DNA of 64,000 nt. It comes from Acidobacteriota bacterium (GTDB lineage Bacteria > Acidobacteriota > Vicinamibacteria > Vicinamibacterales > SCN-69-37). The position numbers and the translations under genes are program-made. The DNA is taken from assembly GCA_947467605.1 (NCBI GenBank), contig CANIII010000004.1, positions 62,001 through 126,000 on the forward strand, given 5' to 3'. Every line of letters starts with the position of its first letter. Within the stretch, counting starts at the first letter, position 1. The notes beneath the pieces were generated by a model that saw only the letters and a program-made list of their open reading frames with translations, had not been told where the DNA came from and searched no databases. Below, piece by piece: positions 1 to 8,250 of this stretch.

Positions 1-2
1 CG

Positions 3-1136
3 GGCGCGTGGATCGCGGGACGCGGGCTTGAAGGCGGATTGTGGCCCGAGTTGGCGGCGATGCAGGGGACGTCCGGCGCGGCGGCCGTGTCTCCGATCAT
101 TCTTTCGAGCAATGAGAACCCGGTTGGGCCTGGCAAGGTCGTGCTCGATGCCGTGAGAGCCGCACTCGGCGCGAGCGGCGGACCAGCGGGCCGCTATTCG
201 AACGCGGCGGGTGCGCTGACCGAAGCGATCGCGAAGAAATTCGGCGTGAAGCCGGAGAACGTCGCGCTCGGTTGCGGATCCACGCAGCTGCTGCGGTCGT
301 CCACGCATCTGTTCACCGGGCCGACCAAGGCGCTTGTCGCCACGATCCCTGCGTACGAAGAGTGCGCCGGATACGCCGACATGATGGGCCATCCCGTGCG
401 TGCCGTGCCGCTCGGTCCCGATCTCAAGATGGACCTCGACAAACTCGCGGACGCCTCGCGTGGCGCGGGGCTCGTGTTCTACTGCAATCCCAATAACCCC
501 GTGTCGACCTACGTTGGTGCGCGGCCCACGCGCGACTACATCTCGCGCGTGAATCGCATCTCGCCCGATACGACGATTCTCATCGACGAGGCGTACTTCG
601 ACTACGTCACCGATCCGGACCACGCGACGCACGTGCCGCTGGCCGTTGAAGATCCGCGCGTCCTCGTCGCTCGCACGTTCTCCAAGGCGTACGGGATGGC
701 CGGGCTGCGCCTCGGCTACGCGATCGGGCACGCCGACACGATCAAGAAGATGCAGGACCTCGACGCGGCGACGGGGAACAGCTCGCTCAATGTGCTGGCC
801 ATGCAGGCTGGGATTGCCGCCATCGCGCAAGACCCGGGCTTTATCGCCGCCGAGCGCGCGCGCAATACGTCCTCGCGTGACTTCACGATGAAATGGTTCA
901 TGGATCACGGCATGAAGCCCGCCGACTCGCAGGCGAACTTCATGTTCGTGAACCTCGGCCGGCCCGCAAAAGACTTCCGCGACGCCTGTGCCGCCAAAGG
1001 TGTGAAAGTCGGCCGCGATTTCCCGCCGTACGAAAAGACCCACTGTCGCATCTCCTTCGGCACGATGGACGAAATGCAGAAAGCCGTCGTCGTGTTCGGA
1101 GAAGTGCTGGCGAAGAGGGCAGAGACAGCGGCGTAA
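3..1136 (+). CDS. Aminotransferase class I/II, HisC-like (5' end outside window)
   Basis: A PLP-dependent fold-type I aminotransferase, closest in motifs to histidinol-phosphate aminotransferase. Visible are SNENP near the start, NPNNP for cofactor binding, DEAYFDY, and TFSKAYGMAGLRLGY, whose lysine should form the Schiff base with PLP. A TTG at base 39 could serve as a start, but the frame is open back to base 3 and encodes a hydrophobic Gly/Ala-rich stretch (GAWIAGRGLEGGLW). The gene therefore most likely begins before the window, perhaps with an export (Tat-type) signal; that part is inference. If exported, a role in histidine synthesis would be unlikely. The family assignment is solid; the substrate is not known. 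Confidence 0.88.
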   Translation, partial: GAWIAGRGLEGGLWPELAAMQGTSGAAAVSPIILSSNENPVGPGKVVLDAVRAALGASGGPAGRYSNAAGALTEAIAKKFGVKPENVALGCGSTQLLRSSTHLFTGPTKALVATIPAYEECAGYADMMGHPVRAVPLGPDLKMDLDKLADASRGAGLVFYCNPNNPVSTYVGARPTRDYISRVNRISPDTTILIDEAYFDYVTDPDHATHVPLAVEDPRVLVARTFSKAYGMAGLRLGYAIGHADTIKKMQDLDAATGNSSLNVLAMQAGIAAIAQDPGFIAAERARNTSSRDFTMKWFMDHGMKPADSQANFMFVNLGRPAKDFRDACAAKGVKVGRDFPPYEKTHCRISFGTMDEMQKAVVVFGEVLAKRAETAA

Positions 1137-1140
1137 GGCG

Positions 1141-1648
1141 TGATTTGTCGTAGGGCGGCCTGGTCTTGAAGGCCGCCGCCCTTCGCGTTACCGATGGAGG
1201 CCGGACCTTCAGGTCCGGCCGTGTCGCGCGGGTCCTGCCGACGAACAGCCCCAGTTTGGTGCTCGCTAATGCGCTTGCAACGGGAGTCCGCTGCGCGCCA
1301 AACCAGGGCGCCCCGTTCGTCGTCACTCGACTTACTGAGTCATGGCACAAGAAACGATTAACTTCGAGCCGACCAGTTCCTGGTGTTACCGTCCTTAGCG
1401 TTACCGCGCGATTCCGGAAATCATTGCCATGCCCGAGGTGGCTAGCGGACAGGCGGTGCGGCTCGTCGAATTGTCGCGGCGGGTGGTTGATGCGCATTTG
1501 ACGACCGAGTAGCAAGCGCAAAGGTATCCACGCGCGAAATCGAACGGCGACCTTGCAGCGGCCGATGAGATGCGGGCCGAAGCCCTCCCCCGCGCGTCGC
1601 AAGGAAAGAGCCGCGGCCTTCAAGACCAGGTCGCCCTACGACAGATCA
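1141..1648. repeat. Non-coding element bounded by 43-base inverted repeats
   Basis: This 560-base gene gap holds two 43-base arms, at 1141-1183 and 1606-1648, that are reverse complements of each other at 39 of 43 positions. Each arm itself contains a hairpin (in the left arm GGCGGCCT pairs with AGGCCGCC). Between them I see no convincing gene, only a short frame from 1342 to 1512 interrupted by a TAG at 1396-1398. The arms could be the ends of a small non-autonomous element, or two copies of an intergenic repeat in opposite orientation. Confidence 0.6.
1199..1220. repeat. 22-base perfect palindromic hairpin (10-2-10)
   Basis: A 10-base stem beginning GGCCGGACCT closes over a 2-base TC loop. 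It has the same 10-2-10 geometry and a CT/AG stem closure as palindromes at 1660-1681, 29958-29979 and 29984-30005, though the outer stem sequences differ. It is probably an intergenic repeat and could act as a weak terminator after the aminotransferase gene. Confidence 0.6.
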
Positions 1649-1659
1649 AGAACACTTGC

Positions 1660-1681
1660 CCGACGGGCTGAAGCCCGTCGG
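1660..1681. repeat. 22-base perfect palindromic hairpin (10-2-10)
   Basis: The left stem CCGACGGGCT pairs perfectly with AGCCCGTCGG around a GA loop. It lies just past the 3' end of the minus-strand NHL gene that ends at 1696, so it may also terminate that transcript. It is followed by GCTACGTCTG, similar to the GCTATGTCTT that follows the copy at 29984-30005, so the shared unit may extend beyond the stem. Confidence 0.65.
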
Positions 1682-1695
1682 CTACGTCTGTCGCG

Positions 1696-2856
1696 TCATT
1701 TCTTCACCGGCCAGGGCACGCCCTGCCAGCGCGGCACCATCTGCTCGCCCTTGTAGACGAACTTCTGTAGCCGTCGTCCTTCGTACGTTTCGACGGTGTA
1801 GAGGTTGCCCTTGGAGTCGATCGCGATGGAGTGTGCGCCGAACCATTGGCCGGGTTGGCGGCCGCCGTCGCCAAAGCTCGAGACCATCTCCATCTTCTTG
1901 CGGTCCACGATGTAGACGCGCTCGTTCTTGCCGTCAGCGATGAACATCCACTTCTGCGCCGGGTCTTTCGAGAAGGCGATGTCCCAGATGGATCCGTCGC
2001 CGCCCGTTTTGGGCGCGATGATCATCTCGCTCACGAACTTGCCTTCGCGCGTAAAGACCTGCACGCGATTGCTCTGACGATCGCACACGTAGACCAGGTC
2101 GTCGGCCGAGAGCATCGCGCAATGCACCGGGCCGCGGAACTGCTGCGTGGGTTTTTCGCCCGGCACATACCGCCCGAGGCTCGCATCGTCAGGCACATTG
2201 CCGTACGCACCCCACGTCCGCTTGCGTGCACCAGTCTCGGTGTCGATCACGACGACGCGCTTGTTGCGGTAGCCGTCAGCGATGTAGGCCTCGTTCCGCG
2301 TGTCGTCGACCATGATCTTGGCGGGCGATCCGAAGTTGACGGGATCGTTGCTGTTGGTCGGCGCCCCGGCCTTGCCGAATTGCGCGATGAACTTGCCGTC
2401 CTTCGTGAACTTCAGGATGTGCGAATCGCTGTTGTGATTCGCGCCGATCCAGACGATGCCCTTCTTGTCGATCCAGAGGCCGTGATTCGACAGCGGCCAC
2501 TCGTAAGGCGCACCAGCAACCTGGCCGCCCCAGTGGCGCAACAGCTTGCCGGTCTGATCAAACTCCATCACGGGTGGCGCTGAGGTGCAGCATTCGCCGG
2601 TTGGCGGGTCCTGATCGGCGCCGCGCTCGTTCGTCGAGATGGTTGGCGGACGGTGCACCATCCACACGTGATCTTGCTCGTCGACAGCGACGCCCACCGA
2701 CATGCCGGTGACCCAATGCTTGGGGAGCTCCAACGGGAAGTTCGGATCGACCTCGAATTTGGGCGCCATGACCAGGTCGCTCTGTGCGCCACTGGTCGGC
2801 ACGGTGAGCCCAACAAAGGCGGTGGCGAAGATCGCGAGTGAGAGTTTTTTCAGCAT
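1696..2856 (-). CDS. Secreted NHL-repeat beta-propeller protein
   Basis: A 386-residue exported protein. Residues 1-24 form a signal peptide (MLKKLSLAIFATAFVGLTVPTSGAQ). The rest is a beta-propeller of NHL-type blades, seen as repeats such as GVAVDEQDHVWM, ILKFTKDGKFIAQFG, NRVQVFTREGKFV and IAIDSKGNLYT. Such propellers are binding scaffolds; in peptidylglycine-amidating lyases a similar fold is catalytic, but I do not see that enzyme's residues well enough to claim activity. A GAGG ribosome-binding site precedes the ATG. The gene lies 12 bases downstream of a second NHL gene on the same strand, so the two are probably co-transcribed paralogues. Confidence 0.85.
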   Translation of the reverse strand: MLKKLSLAIFATAFVGLTVPTSGAQSDLVMAPKFEVDPNFPLELPKHWVTGMSVGVAVDEQDHVWMVHRPPTISTNERGADQDPPTGECCTSAPPVMEFDQTGKLLRHWGGQVAGAPYEWPLSNHGLWIDKKGIVWIGANHNSDSHILKFTKDGKFIAQFGKAGAPTNSNDPVNFGSPAKIMVDDTRNEAYIADGYRNKRVVVIDTETGARKRTWGAYGNVPDDASLGRYVPGEKPTQQFRGPVHCAMLSADDLVYVCDRQSNRVQVFTREGKFVSEMIIAPKTGGDGSIWDIAFSKDPAQKWMFIADGKNERVYIVDRKKMEMVSSFGDGGRQPGQWFGAHSIAIDSKGNLYTVETYEGRRLQKFVYKGEQMVPRWQGVPWPVKK

Positions 2857-2868
2857 GATGTCCTCGAC

Positions 2869-4206
2869 CTACTTCTTCACAAACTTCTGGACGCGCTTGC
2901 CTTCGTAGCCTTCGCCCGTAAACAGATTGCCTTTCGAATCCATCGCGAGGTTGTTGACCGCGTAGAAGCGGCCGGGCCACCGGCCACCGTCACCGATCGT
3001 GCCGGCTGGCGCGAGCGTGTCGCGATTAAAGACGCGCACGGTGGAGTTCTGGCCATCGGCGACAAAGAGCCACGTCTGCTTCGCATCGTTCGAGAGACTC
3101 ACGTCCCACACGGAGCCATTCGTCAACGTGCCCTTCGCGACCTCGAGGTCTTTTACAAACGCGCCGTCCTTCTTGAACACCTGCACCTTGTTGCCCTTGC
3201 GGTCACCGACGTAGACCTGTCCGTCCTTCGAGACCGTGATCGAGCTGATGCGCAGAAAGTCGCCGCCGTGTCCTGTCCACTGACGCTTGAACGCGCCCGT
3301 GGTGGCATCGAAGACAACCACGCGTTGATTGGCGCCGCCATCAGCGACATACAGTTCGTTCGCTGCGTTGTCGATGAACACATCTGCCGGCTTGTCGAGT
3401 GTGGTCTTGCTGTCGCGCGGACCCGTCGCACCCGCCTTGCCGATCTGCATCAGAAACTTGCCGTCGCGCGTGAACTTAAGAATGTGCGCGTCTGCGGGAG
3501 CCGGCGGCCCCGCGTTGCCGCGTCCGCTTGCGGGCGCCACTGGCGCGCCTTCCGCGCCGGGGATCACTGTGGCTTCGCCGCGTCCTCGGCCTGCGTTCGC
3601 GGGTGGAGTCGCTGCCGCTGCAGCCGGGGCCGCGGGCGCACCTGCCGCGGGAGCCGCAGCACCACCTGCGCGCGCCGCGCCAGGCACGACGCCCGTCGCA
3701 CCCGCGGCGACTGCGGCCGGCTCCGGCACGCCCGCAGCTGTGATCCAGATGTTGCCCTTGTCATCCACGGCGATGCCGCCCGTCGAGACCGGCCAGTCGT
3801 ATTCCTTCTCCTTGTTCGGCCCTTCTTTCGCCGGCCCGCCCCAACTGGCGATCAACTTCCCGGCCGCGTCGAACTCGAGCATCGGCGGTGCAGCCAGACA
3901 GCAATACTCCGCGGTGACGGGATTCGACATCAGGCCGGCCTCGTTGCCGGCCGCGACCGACGCGGGTCGCGTCGCCACAAACACATGATCTCGGCTGTCG
4001 ATCGCCAGACCCGTGATCGAGCCATACACCCAGTGATTGGGCAGCGGCATCGGCCAAAGCTTGTCCACGACGAACGCGGGCGGCTTGGCTGCCGCAGCCG
4101 CGGGTGCTTGCTTCGACGGCGGCGCGCCCTTGGGCGCCTGACGAGCGGCAATCGGTGTCGCGGCAATGGCCATCGAAGACAGAACGAGAACAAATCGGAA
4201 TCGCAT
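2869..4206 (-). CDS. Secreted NHL-repeat beta-propeller protein with Ala/Pro/Gly-rich insert
   Basis: A 445-residue paralogue of the protein encoded just downstream, sharing the N-terminal WPMPLPNHWVYGSITGLAID and C-terminal GYEGKRVQKFV patterns. It has a signal peptide (MRFRFVLVLSSMAIAATPIAA) and an Ala/Pro-rich linker to about residue 45. A low-complexity insert of roughly 80 residues (around 165-245, rich in Ala, Pro and Gly) interrupts the propeller before the blade ILKFTRDGKFLMQIG; the sister protein lacks it. The insert probably forms a flexible surface loop. This is the first gene of the two-gene NHL unit and is divergent from the cytochrome c gene. Confidence 0.83.
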   Translation of the reverse strand: MRFRFVLVLSSMAIAATPIAARQAPKGAPPSKQAPAAAAAKPPAFVVDKLWPMPLPNHWVYGSITGLAIDSRDHVFVATRPASVAAGNEAGLMSNPVTAEYCCLAAPPMLEFDAAGKLIASWGGPAKEGPNKEKEYDWPVSTGGIAVDDKGNIWITAAGVPEPAAVAAGATGVVPGAARAGGAAAPAAGAPAAPAAAAATPPANAGRGRGEATVIPGAEGAPVAPASGRGNAGPPAPADAHILKFTRDGKFLMQIGKAGATGPRDSKTTLDKPADVFIDNAANELYVADGGANQRVVVFDATTGAFKRQWTGHGGDFLRISSITVSKDGQVYVGDRKGNKVQVFKKDGAFVKDLEVAKGTLTNGSVWDVSLSNDAKQTWLFVADGQNSTVRVFNRDTLAPAGTIGDGGRWPGRFYAVNNLAMDSKGNLFTGEGYEGKRVQKFVKK

Positions 4207-4288
4207 GTGCGGCAGCCTCGTGTGTGGCCGTCAGTCTCGACGACGACCGCGGCGCGGTCAAGCGGAATCCCTCGGCCGCGCGCTTTGC

Positions 4289-4294
4289 TACAAT
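4289..4294 (+). promoter_or_regulatory. -10 element of cytochrome c gene (leaderless start)
   Basis: TACAAT lies 6 bases before the GTG at 4301, with no ribosome-binding site between, so transcription should begin at or next to the start codon. Confidence 0.55.
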
Positions 4295-4300
4295 CCGCGC

Positions 4301-4747
4301 GTGTCGAAGAGACTGTCTCTGCCGGCCGCTGCGCGGTGGCTGCTGCCTGTCGCCTGGGCAGCGGCGCTCGCGGCATCGGCGGGTGCGCAACAGCCAGTCG
4401 CTGGACCCGCGCCGAAGCCGGCGTCAGCCGGCGTCTACACGGCTGAGCAAGCCGGACGAGGCCAGGACGTATTCGGCAGCCTCTGCACGGGCTGTCACAA
4501 CATCGGCTCGCAATCCGGAGCGACGTTTGCGAAGAAGTGGAACGGCGTGCTGTTGTCGGAACTGTACATCGTGATGAGCGAGCAGATGCCGAAGGACGAT
4601 CCCGGCGCGCTCACGCCGAAAGAGCGCATCGACGTGATCGCGTATTTGTTGAAGCTGAATGACGTGCCCGCAGGCAAGGATGCGTTGCCGGCGGATCCGG
4701 AATTGCTGAAGAAGATCGTGATCGACCTCAAGGGAGCGGGAGCGTAA
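4301..4747 (+). CDS. Small exported cytochrome c
   Basis: A 148-residue periplasmic c-type cytochrome with one haem-attachment motif, CTGCH, in SLCTGCHNIG. A hydrophobic signal segment (RWLLPVAWAAALAASAGA) and a Pro/Ala-rich linker precede it. A conserved Met is available as distal ligand (EQMPKDDPG). I chose the GTG start because a TACAAT box sits 6 bases upstream and the signal peptide follows directly; a longer frame exists but would overlap the promoter. It ends 2 bases before the PQQ dehydrogenase, and is most likely that enzyme's electron acceptor. Confidence 0.88.
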   Translation: MSKRLSLPAAARWLLPVAWAAALAASAGAQQPVAGPAPKPASAGVYTAEQAGRGQDVFGSLCTGCHNIGSQSGATFAKKWNGVLLSELYIVMSEQMPKDDPGALTPKERIDVIAYLLKLNDVPAGKDALPADPELLKKIVIDLKGAGA

Positions 4748-4749
4748 CC

Positions 4750-6951
4750 ATGGCGCGGAAGTTCATATATGCGGCGGTGATCATCGCGGCGTTTTCTGTC
4801 AGCGTGTTTCAGTTGAGCGCGCGGCAGACGTCGAATCTCGTGCGCGGCAACGTGCCCGGCGAGTGGCGCTATTGGGGTGCCGATGCGTGGAGCACGCGGT
4901 ATTCGCCGCTCGATCAGATCAACGCGTCCAACTTCAACTCGTTGAAAGTCGCGTGGCAATGGAACGCCGGCGCGTTCGGCGAAGACGAGTACTACCGCAC
5001 GACGCCGCTCTACGCGAGTGGCCGTCTGTTCACCGTCGCCACCACGCGACGTGTGACCACAGCGATCGACCCGGCCAACGGTGAGACGCTGTGGATGTAT
5101 CGCCTCGAAGAGGGCATCCGCTGGCAGAAAGCGCCACGCCAGTTTGCCGGTCGCGGTCTCGCGTATTGGAATGATGGTCGCGCCTCAGAGCGCGTCGTCA
5201 CCATTACGCCGGGCTATCACCTCGTGTCACTCGACGCGAAGACCGGTCGCCCGGATGCCACATTCGGCAAGGGCGGCGTCGTCGATCTGATGGAAGGTCT
5301 CGGCTTGCCGATCGTGCCGCTCGCCGTCGATGACAACGGGCCGCTGATCATCAGCGACAACGCGCCGTATCGCAAGGCGAAGCCGGGCGAGAAGTGGGAC
5401 GCTGCGACGAAGACTGGCGCCGACGGCACAATGGGCATTGACCCGGAGTACGGTCAGATCGCGGCGAGTTCACCGGCCATCATCGTCAACGACGTCATCA
5501 TCGTCGGCAACTCATCCATCCACGGGTATTACCCGAACAAGCTGCACAATATTCCTGGTTACATCCGCGGTTTCGACGTGCGCACCGGCAAGCAGTTGTG
5601 GAAGTTCAATCTGATTCCGCAGCCGGGCGAATTCGGCGCGAACACCTGGACGAATGGATCGAAGGTCAACGGTGAGGGCGTCGGCAAGAATGACGCGTGG
5701 GCGCCGTACTCGGCGGATCCGGAACTCGGTCTGGTCTACATTCCCGTGGGTATGCCTCTCATGGATGAGTACGGCGGTCATCGTCCTGGCGACAACCTGT
5801 TTGGCACGAGCCTCGTCGCGATTGATGTGAAGACGGGCCTGCGCAAGTGGCATTTCCAGATGGTGCATCACGACATCTGGGACTACGACAATCCCATGTC
5901 ACCGAATCTCATGGACATCACCGTGAATGGTCGCGTGCGCAAGGTTGTAGCGCAGACCACCAAGCAAGGTTGGGTCTACACGTTTGATCGCGCGACGGGC
6001 GAACCCATCTGGCCGATGCCGGAGACACCGGTGTTGCAGAGTGACGTGAAGGGTGAGCACACAGCCGCCACGCAGCCCATCCCGAGCAAGCCAGCGCCGT
6101 ACTCCCAGCAGGGCCTCGTCGAGTCAGATCTGATCGACTACACGCCGGAGATCAAGGCCGCGGCGCTCGCCGCCGCGAAGGCGTGCCGCATGGGGCCGTA
6201 CTTCATTCCGGGGTCGGCGAACGATGGACCGGCCGGTTCACTCAAATGCTCGTGGTATGCGCCGGGCGCGAGTGGCGGTGTCAACATCGACAGCGGTGCG
6301 GCGGTGGATCCGGAAACGGGCTTCCTGTATGTGGGTTCGCAGTCGGGCATGAGCTCCATCACCCTCACGAAGGATCCCTGTTCAGAGTTCAACTACAGCT
6401 CAACGCACAACAGCTGCGGATTGCTGGGCGCCATGCCGCCACCGCCGGGATACGTGGCGCCAGAGCCAGCACGCACGGGCGGTCCGGGACGAGGCGGCGG
6501 AGGTGGGCGACTCGGCAATTCGCAGATTGGCGGCGTGTCGATTGTGAAGCCGAAGGAGATGGGTGGTGTCACGGCGTACAACATGAACACCGGTGACAAG
6601 GCATGGTGGGTGTCGAACGGCGGGTTCAATCCGGTGACGAGCACGGATCCGATGTTCAAGGACGTCAAGCTTCCCCCGGTGGGCGCCGCCGGCCAGCCGC
6701 AGGTCATCACGACAAAAACGTTGGTGGTCTTCGGCACGGGACGCGCGGGTGGTGCGCGCGGTGATGCGCCGCAGCTGTTCGCGAACGACAAGGCCACGGG
6801 CAAGCAGGTGGGCGCGGTGAAGATCCCGTCAAAGACGAGCGCGGTGCCGATGACATTTATGCATCAAGGCAAGCAGTACATCGTGTTCGCCACTGGATCC
6901 GGGCCGTCAACGTCGCTGGTCGCGCTGGCGCTGCCCGACGTCAAGAAATAG
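4750..6951 (+). CDS. PQQ-dependent dehydrogenase (quinoprotein, eight-bladed propeller)
   Basis: A 733-residue periplasmic quinoprotein of the alcohol/glucose dehydrogenase family. A signal peptide (MARKFIYAAVIIAAFSVSVFQLSA) is followed by the family opening GEWRYWGADAWSTRYSPLDQIN, then repeated PQQ blades such as VAWQWNAG, LWMYRL and GLRKWHFQMVHHDIWDYD. The segment HHDIWDYDNP matches the conserved region of membrane glucose dehydrogenase relatives. A Gly-rich loop (GGPGRGGGGGR) sits near residue 580. There is no fused cytochrome domain; electrons probably pass to the cytochrome c encoded 2 bases upstream. The substrate (sugar or alcohol) cannot be told from sequence. Confidence 0.9.
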   Translation: MARKFIYAAVIIAAFSVSVFQLSARQTSNLVRGNVPGEWRYWGADAWSTRYSPLDQINASNFNSLKVAWQWNAGAFGEDEYYRTTPLYASGRLFTVATTRRVTTAIDPANGETLWMYRLEEGIRWQKAPRQFAGRGLAYWNDGRASERVVTITPGYHLVSLDAKTGRPDATFGKGGVVDLMEGLGLPIVPLAVDDNGPLIISDNAPYRKAKPGEKWDAATKTGADGTMGIDPEYGQIAASSPAIIVNDVIIVGNSSIHGYYPNKLHNIPGYIRGFDVRTGKQLWKFNLIPQPGEFGANTWTNGSKVNGEGVGKNDAWAPYSADPELGLVYIPVGMPLMDEYGGHRPGDNLFGTSLVAIDVKTGLRKWHFQMVHHDIWDYDNPMSPNLMDITVNGRVRKVVAQTTKQGWVYTFDRATGEPIWPMPETPVLQSDVKGEHTAATQPIPSKPAPYSQQGLVESDLIDYTPEIKAAALAAAKACRMGPYFIPGSANDGPAGSLKCSWYAPGASGGVNIDSGAAVDPETGFLYVGSQSGMSSITLTKDPCSEFNYSSTHNSCGLLGAMPPPPGYVAPEPARTGGPGRGGGGGRLGNSQIGGVSIVKPKEMGGVTAYNMNTGDKAWWVSNGGFNPVTSTDPMFKDVKLPPVGAAGQPQVITTKTLVVFGTGRAGGARGDAPQLFANDKATGKQVGAVKIPSKTSAVPMTFMHQGKQYIVFATGSGPSTSLVALALPDVKK

Positions 6952-6991
6952 TCACCGGACACCTGTTCGGCTGCGCTACACTCGATTTCAG

Positions 6992-7019
6992 GCCCAGATC
7001 GATCGTGATCGATCTGGGC
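6992..7019. terminator. Perfect 13-2-13 inverted repeat after the PQQ dehydrogenase
   Basis: GCCCAGATCGATC pairs with GATCGATCTGGGC around a 2-base GT loop, followed by ATTTC. It could terminate the dehydrogenase transcript. A TACACT box lies just before it (6977-6982), so it could equally sit in the 5' leader of the next gene. Confidence 0.55.
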
Positions 7020-7077
7020 ATTTCAACGCCGATCTCCGAATCTGCGGGGCGTGCGTGTCAGTGGAGTCTCCTCAGCT

Positions 7078-7452
7078 GTGAAGTTCATCAAGTCATTCAT
7101 CCTCATCGCCGGCATTGCCGTCGCCGCTTTCTCCTCAGCCCCGGTCAACGCGGCGCAGGACAAGAACCTCGATTTCAAGCTCATCAACTCGACGGGCCTC
7201 GGCATCGACAAGGTGTTCCTCTCGCCGACCAGCAGCGCCAACTGGGGCGAGGATGTCATGGGTCGCGACGTTCTGAAGAACGGCGAGAATGTTGACATCA
7301 AGTTCCATTCGAGCGAGACGGCTTGCAAGTGGGACCTGAAGGTCGTTGACGAAGAAAAGGACTCGATTACCTGGACGGGTCTGGACCTGTGCAGCACCGA
7401 ATCGATCGAGCTGATCTACAAGGATCACAAGCCGACCGCGATCATCAAGTAG
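7078..7452 (+). CDS. Small exported protein of unknown function
   Basis: A 124-residue protein with a clear signal peptide (MKFIKSFILIAGIAVAAFSSAPVNAA) and a mature part of about 100 residues: DFKLINSTGLGIDKVFLSP, WGEDVMGRDVLKNGENVDIKF, CKWDLKVVDEE, and LCSTESIELIY. Two cysteines could form a disulfide. The pattern resembles a family of small secreted proteins often labelled argininosuccinate lyase in databases; that label does not fit a protein of this size. The GTG at 7078 is preferred because the signal peptide starts there and GGAG lies about 12 bases upstream; GTGs at 7051 and 7060 are alternatives. Confidence 0.7.
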   Translation: MKFIKSFILIAGIAVAAFSSAPVNAAQDKNLDFKLINSTGLGIDKVFLSPTSSANWGEDVMGRDVLKNGENVDIKFHSSETACKWDLKVVDEEKDSITWTGLDLCSTESIELIYKDHKPTAIIK

Positions 7453-7489
7453 TGGGTTGAGACCGCCCTGCGCGGTCTGCCAGAAACAC

Positions 7490-7529
7490 CAACGGCCCGT
7501 CGTCAGGTCATCCTGACGACGGGCCGTTG
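7490..7529. terminator. Bidirectional terminator between convergent genes
   Basis: A perfect 18-base stem (7490-7507 with 7512-7529) closes a TCAT loop and is followed by TATTT. It lies between the convergent genes ending at 7452 and 7555, so it can serve both strands. A smaller hairpin (GACCGC/GCGGTC, 7461-7477) precedes it. Confidence 0.85.
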
Positions 7530-7554
7530 TATTTGGCGGGAATGCCGCTGTGCG

Positions 7555-8220
7555 TTAGCGACGGACGAACGTCAGGTACTCGCTGAGCGCGTCCATGATG
7601 TCTTCCGCCGTGATGTTGCGCGGCACGGACCGGTCCCAGCGCAGGTTGAAGCGCGAGCCGCCGTTCAGCCGCTGTTCCATCACGCGCTCGCGCTTGCGCT
7701 CTTCAATGCGCGCGCGCTCGGCCGTGATGCGCCGGTTCTCACGTTCGCGGCGGTCGCGCAGATCGTCGAGCTCTTCCTGAAGTTTGCGGCGGCGCGCGCG
7801 GTCGTTCTCGTCCTTGACCAGCTTCTCGAGATCCTTTTCACGATTGCTCTTCTGCACGAATGGGAGATTGGCCGAGGTGTCGGTGTTGTCGCCGAGCGTG
7901 CCGAACCCACCACCATCGAGCTGAAACTCGATCATGTCCTTCTTCACTTTGACCAGGGTGATCGTCGCGGTGTCGCCCTTGCGCAGCGCCACGCCGAAGC
8001 GCTTCAGCCGATCGCCGTACTCGGGGTAGTTCATCGGCCGACGTGCATCGACCTGCAGGTCCACGCCTTCCTGTGAGCCCGGCATGTCGATCTTCAGCCG
8101 CACGCGCCGGCCTTCTAGATCTTCACGCAGGGCAGCTTCGTTTTGGGCAAATGCCGGCGCGGCGCACAAGAGCATTGCGGCAGCCGCAACCATGAGGACG
8201 GAGGCGGACAAGTAGCGCAT
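7555..8220 (-). CDS. Exported charged coiled-coil protein, function unknown
   Basis: A 221-residue protein with signal peptide (MRYLSASVLMVAAAAMLLCAAPAFAQ), a compact N-terminal domain to about residue 115 (RRVRLKIDMPGSQEGVDLQV, GDTATITLVKVKKDMIEFQLDGGG) and a strongly charged Arg/Glu-rich helix from about 125 to 185 that should form a coiled coil. The C-terminus (AEDIMDALSEYLTF) looks folded. I do not recognise a family. A TACACT box 9 bases upstream of the ATG suggests a leaderless start. Placement between convergent terminator and radical SAM gene gives no functional hint. Confidence 0.7.
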   Translation of the reverse strand: MRYLSASVLMVAAAAMLLCAAPAFAQNEAALREDLEGRRVRLKIDMPGSQEGVDLQVDARRPMNYPEYGDRLKRFGVALRKGDTATITLVKVKKDMIEFQLDGGGFGTLGDNTDTSANLPFVQKSNREKDLEKLVKDENDRARRRKLQEELDDLRDRRERENRRITAERARIEERKRERVMEQRLNGGSRFNLRWDRSVPRNITAEDIMDALSEYLTFVRR

Positions 8221-8229
8221 AGATCAAAG

Positions 8230-8235
8230 AGTGTA
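8230..8235 (-). promoter_or_regulatory. -10 element (near-leaderless start)
   Basis: On the minus strand TACACT lies 9 bases before the ATG at 8220; no ribosome-binding site is seen. Confidence 0.45.
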
Positions 8236-8250
8236 GCTGGTTTTATTCGG

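Noticed and set aside
1342-1512. Possible small gene in the 1137-1695 gap
   Set aside because: The frame beginning at the ATG at 1342 is broken by TAG at 1396-1398, has no ribosome-binding site or -10 box at a useful distance, and no recognisable motif; at most a remnant.
1137-1695. Insertion sequence or integron cassette
   Set aside because: Inverted repeats are present, but there is no transposase or integrase frame and no target-site duplication that I can identify.
3268-4446. 392-residue plus-strand open frame
   Set aside because: It is antisense to the NHL gene and runs into the cytochrome c gene in another frame; Arg/Cys-rich, without domains.
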